Positions 1-11,631 of a stretch of DNA of 64,000 nt are shown piece by piece. The stretch lies in the NCBI RefSeq assembly GCF_019320115.1, contig NC_089591.1:21058502-21122501 (forward strand), in the 5' to 3' direction. Below the pieces are notes generated by a model. That model searched no databases. It was given only the letters and a program-made list of their open reading frames with translations, and had not been told where the DNA came from. Every line of letters begins with the position of its first letter. The first letter of the stretch is position 1. The position numbers and the translations under genes are program-made. Origin of the DNA: Miscanthus floridulus. Its lineage: Eukaryota > Streptophyta > Magnoliopsida > Poales > Poaceae.

Positions 1-102
1 TTTTTTGCCGCTGTAATTAGGATCATATAATTTCAAGGAGTTTCAAAAATAAGTTTGAAACATGCTGTAATTTTAAAGCTGCAATCATATACAAGCACTC
101 AC

Positions 103-3100
103 GTAGACATCCCTAGAGTCGTCATTTGACCATTGCCCATCCTTGGTGTGAGTCGTCATCCAAAGTTCCAAATCAGTAGGTTGTTGACCATTAGTCTGGT
201 TTCTCTGAGATGGCAACAATATAATGTAGCATTAGGTAATGGCCATATGTATTTAAGTAAGTGATCAGCTTAGTTAATGTTGTCATCACCTGTTCAAAAC
301 TAATTTGGGAAAATGGTTTCCATCCTATGAGATGCTTAGTCTTCTGTTTCTGTCGGTTTCCAGAGTTCTTAGGTGCTAATATTCTGTAAAAGGTGTACAA
401 GCAGAGCTCTATTAATTACATTGTATTTAGTAGTGGAATTACAAAAGAATCCAGACACGGACGAACCTGAAATCTCTCACTTCCAAAATATTGGATCAAG
501 TAGCACCACTCCACGTTGTCATGTTCAGGCTTATGCTTCATTCGTTGAGCAGTCAGTGGAGTATGCCTTGTCAGTCGAACTAAATGAAGCTCTCCATCCT
601 CTGTACCTATCTTTGGCAATTGCACATATCTTTTCACTAGCATCTTCAATATCTTCTAAGTCCCTAATTTTCTATTTGAATGGAAAGACAAATAGAACAG
701 TAAAGCGGAGGTACTGAATTCATAACATTTGTCTAAATAAAACAATTGACTCACCAGCATCTCATCTGCTATTGCTATTTTTATAACGTCCTTCCACGAT
801 TGCACTCCTATAAGTGGAGCCTTTTTCCTAGTAAGCACTACAATCTCATCGACGAATGTGCGGTTGTTCTCACCACAGGGGCCTCCTGTCAAGGAATCAA
901 ATTCAATCTTTAATTTATGAGAGCCGCTCATAATTCTCTTGATAGTTGCTTTGAAGCCTTTGAGACATCCACGTCCACGAGTTTTGGATCCACCTTATTA
1001 ACATATGAAACAATATATTATACATGATTAGCAAAAGAGTTTTGAATGTACAATGCAAAATGGAAGGACCAGCACATACCACTCCCTTGTTGTTTTGGCT
1101 TTCTTGCATGAGATGGCCTATCTTTGTTTGCCGTGCTCCTTTCCTGATTTCCCTCCCCTCCAGCTAAATCATCTTCATCCGCATGTTCTTCCAATAATGT
1201 CACTGAAAAAAAATCAGCATGTGTCAATTATTTTATTGAATGCACAAGAGCTGGTAATATATTTGATGACATGATGAAAGCAATTAAATTACACATATGT
1301 CGACGACGGCCTATATGCCTTAGCCACTCCTTGTATGTTTCAATTGTTTCATCCCTGAAGTCATCCATGTAGTCTGCGAGTCATGATTAACCAGATGCAC
1401 TTGTCAAAGCAACATTGTGTCATAACAATTTGAATGAGTGATGCAAAGAACGATCTTACCTATGTCTGGATCTTTGGCTCATAGTTTTGCTAGCCACACC
1501 TTGTAGGCATCAAGGTGTTCATCTGTACTTGATTGATCATGTTTTCGCTTCCCCCCATGTCGCTTAATTGGTGTTATGCTGACATTTACCTCCGGTTCCG
1601 GCTCCCTTGACAATACCAACCTGATTTCCCTATCCGCAGCATTGTCATGTAGTATTGCTTCTGCGTGGCGTAAATATTCGATGGGCTCATGTCTAGCTAC
1701 ATCCCCGCCGCAACGCTTCTTGTAGTATAAGAAGTCCCTGGACTCCATACCCAAGCTATTCTTTGAAATGTACCAGGTTAAAATATGAGATTTGAGCTCT
1801 ATCCATATCAGCGGAGATGAATTCGTCTTCCTCAGGTCTCCCCTTGCATTGGAAATGAATTGTCCACATGTCACCCCTCATTGGTTCACTGTGTACATAT
1901 AGAGAGTTGAAAAACATCAAAGTGTGTGCATAGCATAATCACTGAGTATATATATTAGGAGTCAAACATCATTGTGTGGTGTAAGATATTACTCTGACTT
2001 GAATTCAACAAAATTAGTAAAATGCAATTGCAAAACAAGAGGCAATATTTTTCTCATTATGATGAGACTTTGATTAATAATTTCTCTATTAGTGTGCTGC
2101 TGTATATGTACCCCCATGCAAATATACGATAGATTGAAATTAGAGTAGGATCTTTAAGTCATCCGAGTAGAACCTCTGTTTATTATTATTGGAACCTGTA
2201 AACCAGAAGCATGTACTGTGATTAGTGGAGAAAACTGAACCTGAACCTGAACCTGACAATAGTCTGAAGATAACTGAGAACTGAACCTGACATCTATCTG
2301 ACAACACAGAAAACTAAAAAACTAGACTAAACTGATCTTGAACCTGACTAAGAAAAATGAACCTGATCCAACCAACAAATCACTGAAAATTTGTAACTAA
2401 AACTGGATTTTAACTAACATATGCATACTATTCATCGTCTGACAATGGATTGAACTGTCTACTCTGAACCTAAACAGAGATGTACCTCCTTGTGTTGACA
2501 CACCTTGCTGGCCATTGGCAGCATATGCTTGCACTCCTTCTGTTCCTCCATCATTCACAGTAGGAGGAGCTTTGCACGCCAAAAAAACAGAAAATAAGAT
2601 CATTCACAGTCGGAGGAACAAACAACAAAAAAAAAACACAGGTAGTTGATCATTCACAGTAAGCTAGAACCTGCAACAAACAGTATGTATACTATTGGTT
2701 GTCCGACAATATGCAAAAATCTGAACACAAGCATATGATGAATGGAACTAACCTGCATCTGTTGATGCAGCCTTGCAGGCCATTGGTAGCAGGTACCTAC
2801 ACTCCTTCAGTTCAACCATCTACATCAACCATGACATGGAACAAAGAACCAAAAAAAAGAATGGGATCATTACTGAAACATTCACAGAAATTTCCAATAG
2901 GAATAAGACGGAAAACTGAAAATCACCATGTGAAAAAACCTCTCCTTGCACGGCATTTGCTGCAGCACCATGTACATCTCCATCTGCTACTGCAGCATGT
3001 ACATCCCCGTCTCCTGCTTGGTCTGAATAAAAGAACACCGAAAAAGAAAAAAGTCAGATCATAGAAAGAAGGAAGGCTTGGGAAAACAAAAAATCTGACT

Positions 3101-3201
3101 GAAAAAGCACCTTGGATTCCATCATTGCAAACCATATCATAATCAAGTTCATGAGCAGGGCCATCAATCACTACAATGTCATCCCAATCTATGGGATTCA
3201 T
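103..3201 (-). pseudogene. TNP1-like CACTA gene, Transposase_24 (PF03004-like), multi-exon
   Basis: I assembled this minus-strand gene from conserved peptides bounded by plausible GT/AG splice sites. The likely first exon is 3111-3201, starting MNPIDWDDIVV. Short exons follow near 2940-3022, 2760-2820 and 2470-2580. A larger exon (about 1460-1880) includes GGDVARHEPIEYLRHAEA. Further exons lie near 1294-1377, 1081-1203, 740-1000, 470-665, 290-383 and 103-204. The 740-1000 exon has the family pattern KTRGRGCLKGFK, KLKIEF, GGPCGENNRTFVDE. The next has RYRGWRASF and EWCYLIQYF, and 290-383 has the NSGNRQKQK block. These follow the order expected for plant Ptta/En/Spm TNP1-type proteins, whose biochemical role is unclear. 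A frameshift near 560-580 and another near 1740 break the frame, so it is probably a pseudogene. Exon borders are inferred. Confidence 0.7.
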
Positions 3202-3803
3202 TTGACTGGATTTGGGCTGCCTCTAAATTCAAATCAAAATCTAGTCCGGCCATTGTTTTTGATGTCTAGACAGAGAAAGAAAGGGGGGGGGGGGGGGGAG
3301 CTTACTGGAATTGCCTGGATGTAGTGATCCTCCAAAGCAACTTATATAGGCAATGGCAACGTTAAAATGAAATGGCTAGATGGTGGGCAATGAAAGTTGA
3401 TGCACGGTGCTTCTTTTGGTATGGGCGGCAATATAAGGAAGTGGTGCGCTGGTGCCTAATTTTTTATCTTTGGCGGCTGAATTTCTATCATTATGTTTTA
3501 CGTATTTAATAGATAAAGGGAGGTTGAAAATAGTTACTTGAATATCCACATGGACGATGAAATTCACTTCAATTTGTATGTCTGGTGTTTTCCTTAGATG
3601 TTACTGGTGATGCTTAGCACACTAAAGAGAACTACTTACTTTCATTTTTCAATTCATTGGTCAGAGCATTTCCTGTTGATTTTTTAAATTGTACAATTTG
3701 TTAATTGCTTGAGAACATCTATTTATTCTATGGCTTCGTGGTCATTGCAGGGAGTAGTACTTTGGACAGATTGTGTTGTTCTTGATCTTTGATAGTGTGA
3801 AGA
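3202..3803. promoter_or_regulatory. interval between two divergent CACTA genes, with a G16 run
   Basis: About 600 bp separate the putative start codons of the TNP1-like gene (3201, minus) and the TNP2 gene (3804, plus), so any promoters for both would lie here. A run of 16 G sits at 3283-3298. No clear TATA box was identified for either gene. Otherwise AT-rich with no coding signal. Confidence 0.4.
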
Positions 3804-5275
3804 ATGTCAGATGATGATAGGAGGTGGATGTGCATGTCCAGATTTACTTCTGAATGGCAAACAAGATTCAAGAACTATATTCAGAGTATATTTGGAGGCA
3901 CATCTAAAGAAGAAATTGCTCCATGTCCATGTACTCGATGCCGTTGCATGTCTTATCAAACTCAAAAAGAGGTTCGAACTAATGTGGCACTGAGAGGGTT
4001 TGATGGGAGTTTCATCCAAGGAGAAGGTAATGGTCAGCCTTTATTAGTTGAGAAGGACAACGCTGATGAAGGCGCGAGAGGTCATGAGGATGGTTCCCAT
4101 GAGCTGATTTCTTCACTGATCAGTGGTGTTATACATGGAGAAGTCATAGGATATGATCAAGAGTGCAAACAAACTTTATCGGTTACTAGAAGAGGCAAAG
4201 AAGGAATTGTATCTGGGTTGCAAGGAGGTTACAAAGGTTTCTTTCATTGTCATGCTATTTCAGATTAAGTGCATGGATGGTCTTAGTAACAGTTGCTTGG
4301 AACGCATACTTCGCCTGTTCTTGCTTGTGCTCCCCGATGGCCATTGTCTCCCAACTTCCTTGGACAAAGTGCGTAAGGTTGTTCGAGATCTTGGCCTCGA
4401 TTACTAAAAGATTCATGCATGTGTGAATGATTGTGTGTTATTTCATGGGGATTATGCTGAAAGGGATAATTGTCCAACATGTGGTGAGACTAGGTGGAAA
4501 GAGACTAGGGGGTATTGAAAAGGATGATCCTGTTGTCACTGCTGGTGGACAGAAGCATTTTCCATGTAAGATCCTTTGTTATTTTCCACTTATTTCTTGT
4601 TTGCAAAGACTGTATATGAGAGCATCGACATCTTCACTGATGCGTTGGCACAAGGAAGAATTAGTGCATGATGGGAAAATTCATCACCCTACAGACTCAT
4701 TGGCATGGCAACATGTGGATGGTGAGTTTAAGGATTTTGCATCGGACCCTCGCAATGTAAGGCTCGGTCTTGTAGCTAATGTCTTCAATCCATTTGGGAT
4801 GTTGAATGTTGCATACACTACATGGCCTGTCGTCCTAATCCCTTACAACTTGCCTCCTTGGTTGTGTTTGAAACAACCGTATTGGATGATGTCTATGCTG
4901 ATACCAGGTTCGAAATCTCCTAGAATGAATATTGATGTCTATTTGCAGCCCTTGGTTGGTGAGCTCAAGGAATTGTGGGTAAAAGGTGTTAAAACATGGG
5001 ATGCGAAGGAGAAGAAGAATTTACTCTTTGTGCGCTTCTACTATGGACCATAAGTGATTTCGCTACCTATGCCATGCTATCTGGCTAGAGTACTAAAGGA
5101 AAGTTTGCATGCCCATATTGCCACAAAGATACAAACTACTTATGGTTGAAATTTGGGTCGAAGCATCGCTACTTGGGTCATCGTCGATTTCTACCTCAGA
5201 ACCATAGGTGGCGTTGGAACAAAAACAGCTTCAACAACAAGATAGACATGAGGGAGGCATCTGTGCCACTGACTG
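3804..5275 (+). pseudogene. CACTA TNP2-type transposase, 5' part (Transposase_21)
   Basis: The frame opens at 3804 with a transposase-associated N-terminal zinc region: the CPCTRCRC motif, then a GF...G block. It continues in shifted frames through KIHACVNDCVLFHGDY and NCPTCGETRW (4400-4500) and then a clear TNP2 core at 4570-5270. That core includes RLYMRASTSSLMRWHKE, HPTDSLAWQHVD, FASDPRNVRLGL and FNPFGMLNVAYTTWPV, followed by the CPYCHKDT block. TNP2 proteins are the catalytic transposases of CACTA elements, binding termini and cutting DNA in the nucleus. There are frameshifts near 4190 and 5020 and several stops, so it is not functional. At 5275 the reading stops exactly at a Gypsy LTR and resumes at 11632. 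Confidence 0.85.
5271..5275. repeat. target-site duplication, left copy (GACTG)
   Basis: GACTG directly precedes the 5' LTR of Tat A; GACTA follows its 3' LTR at 11632-11636. One mismatch is consistent with an old insertion. Confidence 0.6.
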
Positions 5276-5745
5276 TGTGGGGGGTATAACCCCTAGGTAC
5301 CCATGACAATGGACATGGGACGCACCGCCAGGGGAGGTCCAGCCCATAAGATCAAGGCCTACGGTGCATAGCTCTGGTCAGCGTGCACTACAAGGCAATC
5401 AGAAGACATCTTGGCGACGAAGGAACATCTGTTTGGATATGAATCATATTCCTTGTAAATAGTTACCATATAGCCGAATAGATCTAGACCTAAACCGACC
5501 TATAACCCTACCCTCCAAACTATATAAGGTGGGTAGGGACCACTCTCAAATTCATGTCATATTCAATACAATACACCAAAGACACATGACATAGGTTATT
5601 ACGTCTATCAGATGGTCTGAACCTGTCTAAATCGCTGTCTCTGTGCTTGTGTCACCATCCGGTTCCTATTACGCGCACCTCCACCAATTCATCTACTACC
5701 GTGGGCATACCCCTTAGTAGACTTTCGACCATATTTTGTCGACTA
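5276..5745 (+). repeat. 5' LTR of Tat A (470 bp)
   Basis: Begins TGTGGGGGGTATAACCCC and ends near GTCGACTA, where the related Tat B LTR has TGTCGACA. A TATATAAGG core promoter sits at 5521-5529. The 3' copy at 11193-11631 matches over almost the whole length with scattered substitutions. Confidence 0.85.
5521..5529 (+). promoter_or_regulatory. TATA box of Tat A LTR
   Basis: TATATAAGG followed by GGGTAGGG. The same core is found in the other Tat LTRs at 11407-11415, 14029-14037 (minus strand) and 51524-51530. Confidence 0.6.
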
Positions 5746-5746
5746 G

Positions 5747-5760
5747 TGGCGTGCCAGGTA
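5747..5760 (+). other. primer-binding site region of Tat A
   Basis: TGGCGTGCCAGGTA begins one base after the 5' LTR, where the tRNA primer site of an LTR element should lie. I could not match it with certainty to a primer tRNA. Confidence 0.5.
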
Positions 5761-5781
5761 GGGTGTGTGTGTGCTGATTCC

Positions 5782-7958
5782 ATGGCCAACAAGATGGTCA
5801 CTCTCCCAAGCTCCATGGCCTTTCCCGAGCCGAGCCAGATCTTCACGGTCGGATCCATGACTTGGATCATCGGCCCCGATGGCAACGGGGAGATCGTGGA
5901 AGCGGTGCAGGATCACCCTATGTCGATCGCACTAACACTTGCAATGACATCTCCGATCTCGACTGCCCCACCACTGGGTTAGGAGAAATATCAACAATGA
6001 TGATCTGATCGCATCTATCGATTGGGTCATAGACCGCTTAGCGGAATGTCAGCTCCTCGTGGGTTTGGTCTTAGATCAATCTAGAGCAAGCGACAAATTT
6101 CCCATACTCCAAGATCACCAAGCCGCTACAACCAAGCGACCTGCTTGGCCACTTCATTCAAGGCAGCCAAATTCTGATCTAGTGATCACGGCAACTCTGG
6201 AAGGGCGTACCATTCAACGCTGACCACTCCCTAGCCCAACAAAGAGCATGCCGAAGCCCTATTCTTTTGGGCTAGTGGGTGCGGGTCCTGATCTGTTAGG
6301 ACGCCGTGCACCATCTTTTCGCCGACCATGCTGAGCGTAGCCACGTTGACGACCTCTATCAGATCGACTTCCTTGAGGCCGACCAGCCTGCGCCAATGGT
6401 AAACATTTTGCAAAGTCCTGAGCCATACTCTGAGGCCTCTGCCAACAGCTGCTCATCTTTCCCTCTAGGTTTGAGGAGAGAGCTTTTCATGGTTAGCCAC
6501 AATGGCATTGCTATCGATGGAGAGACCAGTGACCAGCACCATGAGCATGAAGCCAGGAATACTAATTGCCAATGACGTCGCAATGAAGAAGCAAAAAACA
6601 CCGCCCAAGCCACCAGAGGTGGCCCACCACCTCTCACTCGTAATCTCCAGCAAAAGTTCCTCATGGTTGACAATCAGTGAGTGGAGCAGACGCCGAGCGC
6701 CAATCTAGCTATGGCCACCCACTGAGTTGGCTAGACTCCCACAAACGCTGGAGATACTCATGATTCAAGCGCTACTCAAAGTAGCCCTAGGCCTAGGTCA
6801 ACGACATCTAGAATTGGATGTGGCCACCCGCAAATTGGCTAGACGGTGAGGCCATCTCCGGTTTCACTAGAGGACTCCATCACCATCAAGAGCTATGCTC
6901 CCAAATTTACCGCAAGGGGTCCTAGACCATCGGTGAACTTCTTAAGGTTGCAAACTCATATGCAGACTCTGAAGAAGTTGATCGACCAGAGGGATCAAGG
7001 GCTGCATAGCCACATCGCCGCCAACCAAAATACTTCCTCGACAACATAGAGCAGCCATGCGCTAAGCGAAATTTCAATGCTGCCTATGAAGAACTCCTTG
7101 ACGGTCCATGCTTAATTCATAAGAATAACATGCACACCATGCGGCAATGCCATGGCATGGCCAAAGCTTTCCATGATGAGGAGTAGAAATGGTGAACGAC
7201 AAAGGGGAGGAGCGTCCTAAGGACACACGACCCACTACCCAAGATGCCAACAAGATCATCGCCACAATCTCCGGAGGGTACTCCGCCTCCGAGAGCAAAC
7301 GCCTAGCAGAAGCGCATAGCTCGGTAGGTCATGTCGATCACCCAATACGGTACAGTCACCGATCCCAAATATTTAGACTAGTCAAAGTATCCTATCACAT
7401 TCAGTAGGGCTGACCAGTGGTCAGATATCCCATACCCAGGGCGTTTCCCACTCGTGTTAGATCCGACTATCCTCAATGTGCAGTTCAAGAAGGTCCTCAT
7501 CGACGATGGGAGTGCCCTCAATATCCTCTTCGCCGGAGCCCTAACTAAGTTAGGCCTCACAAAGGATGATCTCGTCCCTGTTGATTCTCCATTTTGGGGT
7601 ATTATACCTAGGCAGAGCATCCCAACCTTTGGGGTAGATCACCTTGCCAGTCCAGTTTTGCACCGTCGACCACTTCCGTACTGAGTACGTAAACTTCTTC
7701 ATGGTAGACTTCGACACCGCCTACCACGCCATCCTTGGCCAACCAACTCTCGCCAAGTTCATGGCTATGCCCCATTTTGTCTACATGGTGTTGAAGATCC
7801 TGACGGAGCAAGGCGTTCTCACCCTACGCGCCAACATCTCCACCATCTACGACTGCGAAAGAGAAAGACTCACCATCGTCGAAGCAATGGACATCTTAGC
7901 TAAAATGGAGGCTTGCATCGCCGACTCCAAGAAGGTCCATACATCGTCAAGGCTGTGA
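5782..7958 (+). pseudogene. decayed gag and aspartic protease of Tat A
   Basis: The likely gag start is ATG 5782, giving MANKMVTLPSSMAFPEPSQI, typical of grass Tat Gag openings. The frame is broken by stops from 5980 on. A conserved Gag C-terminal stretch (about 7230-7300, IIATISGGYSASESKR) leads into a retropepsin region at 7454-7958. That region has the active-site-like motif VLIDDGSALNIL, then the block DFDTAYHAILGQP after a frameshift near 7620-7640. The element's protease would cut its polyprotein inside the virus-like particle. Reverse transcriptase should follow but is absent after 7958. Only the gag-protease half survives and it is non-coding now. Confidence 0.75.
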
Positions 7959-8663
7959 CCCGACTAGGGTCATATAGGCTCTGTGATCAAGACAGCGTTG
8001 ACATCCCTAATTCCTAGCACATCACACACCTTAGGTGGTTCTATCCTTGAGATGTTCCACAAAAGATATGTACCTTTTATGTATATATGCATTTCAATAA
8101 TGATTTTATCCATGATGTTTTCTCCATTTGTTTTCCATAATTTTTCTTGAATTACTTATTTCTCCATGCTAAACATCTTTGAGATAACACATTCTATCGC
8201 CACTCAAATCAGACTATGCCCCCGCCTCAGTCGGACACACCTAAGGGCTTCGCCTCCCCATGCAAATTGACTCCGTTAGGCTCCAATTACGCCCGTTTGC
8301 CTACGACTTTGCGTAGCCACTCGAGTCGCCAAGCCGCTCGAGCCACTAAGTGAGCCACCTGAGTCGTAAGCAAGCAGCACCGTGTCATGATGATGACCGC
8401 CGTGAAGAACGATGTTGTGACAACAGCGACCGTCGTCATGATGACAGGCCTAGAAAAGCTCGAGGGCTAGGCAATTTCATCACCGCCAACCAGTCACATT
8501 TTCATTTGCGTTATCCAGAAGCAGCCCTGTCCTGACTTAGCACCTAAATGTGCATGAGCAGTAGCGCCCTACGTCATGAGCGGGCGGCGGTGGCTCCTGG
8601 GTGATGCCCATATTCCTAAGCGTGCACAAGAATCTTGGGATAGAATGCCCCACATGTCTCGTC

Positions 8664-9180
8664 GGTATAGTGCTAAGCACTCTCCATGTTCTCCAATCTC
8701 TCCATGTTCTCCAAATTTTGCCATGGTATAGTGCTAAGCACTCTCCACGTTCTTCAATTTCGCCATGTTCTCTAAATTTCTCCATGTTCTCCAAATTTCA
8801 CCACGTTCTCCAATTTCGCCATGTTCTCCAAATTTCTTCATGTTCTCCAAATTTCACCACGTTCTCCAAATTTCGTGACGTTCTCTAAATTTCACTATGT
8901 TCTCCAAATTTCGCCATGGTATAGTGCTACGCACTCTCCATGTTCTCCAAATTTCTCCATGGTATAGTGCTAAGCACTCTCTATGTTCTCCAATTTCGCC
9001 ATGGTATAGTACTACACACTCTCCACATTCTCGAAATTTCTCTGTGTTCTCCAATTTTGCCATGGTATAGTGCTAAGCACTCTCCATGTTCTCCAATTTC
9101 GCCACGGTATAGTGCTAAGTACTCTCCATGTTCTCCAAAATTCGCCATGGTCAATTGCTAAGTACTCTCTCTATTTTTAA
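8664..9180 (+). repeat. composite minisatellite in the Tat A tail
   Basis: Two short units alternate irregularly. One is about 17 bp, like ATGTTCTCCAAATTTC; the other is about 24 bp, like GGTATAGTGCTAAGCACTC. The second appears about eight times and contains the palindrome GTGCTAAGCAC. Isolated copies of that palindrome core continue downstream to about 9890. Open frames across it are a by-product of the repeat. Confidence 0.8.
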
Positions 9181-9975
9181 GTGCTCAGCACTCTCCAAAT
9201 TATAATCCTATGTCTAGTGCTAAGCATGAGGATTTCGTCCTTTATACAAATATGAATAAACTCCAATTAAAAATAAACTGCTCTGCAGGATATAAAATTC
9301 ACCGATACATTGCTCCTAATAAACTCCGCTCTATTTTTTTTCATCACCGAGTTCATATATTTTATTTTTAAATCATATACTACCCGTCCTACATATTAGT
9401 ATTGCAGGATCATCATCTTGGTGGTCGCACCATCTAGCCTTCGGATTTCTCCGCCGATCAACTGGTCAGACCGCTAGGTTCATTACTTCATTGGCGACCA
9501 GTTGGTCGGACTATTCGATGTTCACTTCTACTCGGCGCTCACTTCGCTGACGACCAGTTGGTTGGGCTGTTCGGTACTTGATTCTTTGCCAACCAACTAG
9601 TCAGATTGTCTATCGCTTCATCATCAGTTACGTTGGGGGCTCGACAGCTAAGCTGGGGACTTCGTTTGTCGATTCGCCTGTTGGGTTACTACGTTTTGCC
9701 GACGCTGCATGTCATGTGTGATATCAAGGTGTTCCATGCTGTCTAGATTAGGGTGCTGATCCTGAGCGGTACGTTAGGGGCTTTGATAAGTATATCTATT
9801 GCAGCAATCCAGTGCTAAGCACTTTCTGTTTTCTCCATGTTTTACTTCTCGATATTATCAAGTTTTACTCCATATGCCTAGTGCTAAGTACTGGGACTTC
9901 ATCCTTTATATTTAATTCTTTGATCCTACTACAAGATGTTTCTCTATCTTACAGTAGGCTCGGGGACTAAGTGTG

Positions 9976-10850
9976 TACACTTCACCTTACGGTGAATGTA
10001 TTGTTTTTTCTTCTTACTAGTTTTTCAGTTAAGCTTGGGACTAATTGTGTGCTCGACTAAGCTAGGAATTGGTTGTTTTAACTAAGTGATTGTTGAAATT
10101 CTTTGATCCTGACACCAGGTGTCTTCTTCACCTACTATCAGGCTCGGGGACTACAATGTATACATTGCACCTTGTGGTGCATGTATCGATACTAACATCC
10201 TCTTTGACTAAGTCATGGATGATGATCATCTGACTTCACCAACGAAGCCTAAGTGTGTACACTTCACCTAAGGTCTATGTCTCCGGCAAGCTCCGCCACC
10301 GTTTTCTTTGCCAGTCAGCTGGTTAGACTGCTAGGTGAATGGACTTCATCGCCGACCAGTTAGTCGAACTGTTCGGCGTTTACTTCTACTCAGCGCTCAC
10401 TTCGTCGCCGACCAGTTGGTTGGGCTACTCGGTGCTCGATTCTTCACCAACCAACTAGTTGGATTGTCCATCGTTTCATCGTCAGCCACGCTGGGGGTTT
10501 GCCAGCTAAGCTAGGGACTCCCTAGCAGTTCGGATTCTTTGTGCAAGTGTCGCCAGCTAATATGAGGACTCAGTGGGCGGATTCTTTGTGCAAGAGTCAC
10601 CGGCTAAGCTAGGGACTCCCTTAGCGGTCAGATCTTGCTACGTCTCATCGGTGTGCTATCAAGTTGCTCCATGCTATTCGGATCAGGGTGCTAATCTTGG
10701 GTAGCACAGTTTGGGTCTTGATACACACATGTCAGATGACGTCGCAAGCTTTTAGACTTATTTTCTTTGAGCTTGCTGCAAGATTCATTCTTCATCTTCA
10801 AGTAGGCTCAGGGACTAAGTGGCTACACTTCACCTGACTGGTGAATGTAG
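9976..10850 (+). other. three hairpins with a shared upstream box (Tat tail module)
   Basis: Hairpins lie at 9976-10000 (TTCACC-ttac-GGTGAA), 10161-10185 (TGCACC-ttgt-GGTGCA) and 10823-10850 (TTCACC-tgact-GGTGAA). Outer pairs TACA/TGTA extend each stem. A CTCRGGGACTA box lies 10-15 bases upstream of each. The second hairpin differs by changes that keep pairing. Function unknown. Confidence 0.55.
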
Positions 10851-11192
10851 TGCTTATTTCCTGATTTACCCTCCTTATTGACTAAGTCACGGATGATAAT
10901 CATCTGACCTTGCAAACAGAGTCTAAGTGGCTACACATCATCTGAAGTGAATAATTTTTAAAATTAATCTTGAGCCCCTTATATCCTTTTGGCAAGCCTG
11001 TACTTGGCTAAGTCTGATGTCTCCTAAACCAATTAAACTAGTCGGCTTCGACTTCCATCGCTAGGATCACTAGTTTCAATTGGTCAGCTTCGACTTCCAT
11101 CGCTCGGATCACCAGTTAAACTGGTTGGCTTCACATCAAACTACTCGGACTTGTTCAAGTATGCGTTGCTCAAAGGATACAAGGCGCTCGGG

Positions 11193-11631
11193 CAATGGAC
11201 ATGGGCCGTACTGCCAGGGGAGGTCCAGCCCATAAGATCAAGGCCTATGGAGCCCAACTCTGGTCAGCGTGTACCCCAAGGCAATCAGAAAATATATTGG
11301 CAATGAAGGAAGATCTGTTCGGATATGAATCATATTTCTTGTAAATACTTACCATATAGCCGAATAGATCTAGACCTAAACCGACCTGTAATCCTACCCT
11401 CTAGACTATATAAGGTGGGTAGGGACCCCCCTCGAATTCATGTCATATTCAATACAATACACCAAAGACATAGGACGTAGGGTATTACATTGATCAGACG
11501 TCCTGAACCTGTCTAAATCGCTATCTCTACGCTTGTGTCACCATCCGGTTCCTATTACACACACCTCAACTGATTCATCTACTACCATGGGCATACGCCT
11601 CGGTAGACTGCCGACCATATTTCAGTCGATA
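11193..11631 (+). repeat. 3' LTR of Tat A, missing its first 31 bp
   Basis: Homology to the 5' LTR starts at CAATGGACATGGG (5307 in the 5' copy) and runs to GTCGATA. The TG start is lost. TATATAAGG is at 11407-11415. The next five bases, GACTA, form the right target-site copy. Confidence 0.8.

Larger units (their letters stand above)
7959..11192 (+). other. noncoding 3' tail of Tat A
   Basis: No protein-coding signal. It holds a composite minisatellite (8664-9180), then two related blocks about 850 bp apart (roughly 9430-10290 and 10290-11000). Both contain GACCAGTTGGT-like motifs and a conserved CTCRGGGACTAAGTG box followed by a hairpin (9976-10000, 10823-10850). A further hairpin lies at 10161-10185. 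Similar tails occur at 28.1-28.6 kb (antisense), near 36 kb and at 50.9-51.4 kb. Confidence 0.7.
5276..11631 (+). mobile_element. Tat-lineage Gypsy retrotransposon 'Tat A', pol-deleted
   Basis: Two related LTRs flank 5.4 kb of internal DNA. The order is 5' LTR (5276-5745), primer-binding site (5747), decayed gag and protease (5782-7958), then a 3.2-kb noncoding tail, then a 3' LTR lacking its first 31 bp (11193-11631). No reverse transcriptase, RNase H or integrase is left, so the element could not move by itself. It lies inside CACTA TNP2 and has near-identical 5-bp flanks. The lineage call rests on gag/protease resemblance and on tail motifs shared with other Tat elements in the window. Confidence 0.8.

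Noticed and set aside
2236..2370. AACCTG repeats resembling a telomere or subterminal array
   Set aside because: Irregular, few copies, located in a probable intron of the TNP1-like gene; not the plant telomere repeat.
8601..9161. Open frames across the Tat A minisatellite (for example 95 residues)
   Set aside because: Created by the short repeat units; no conserved protein.
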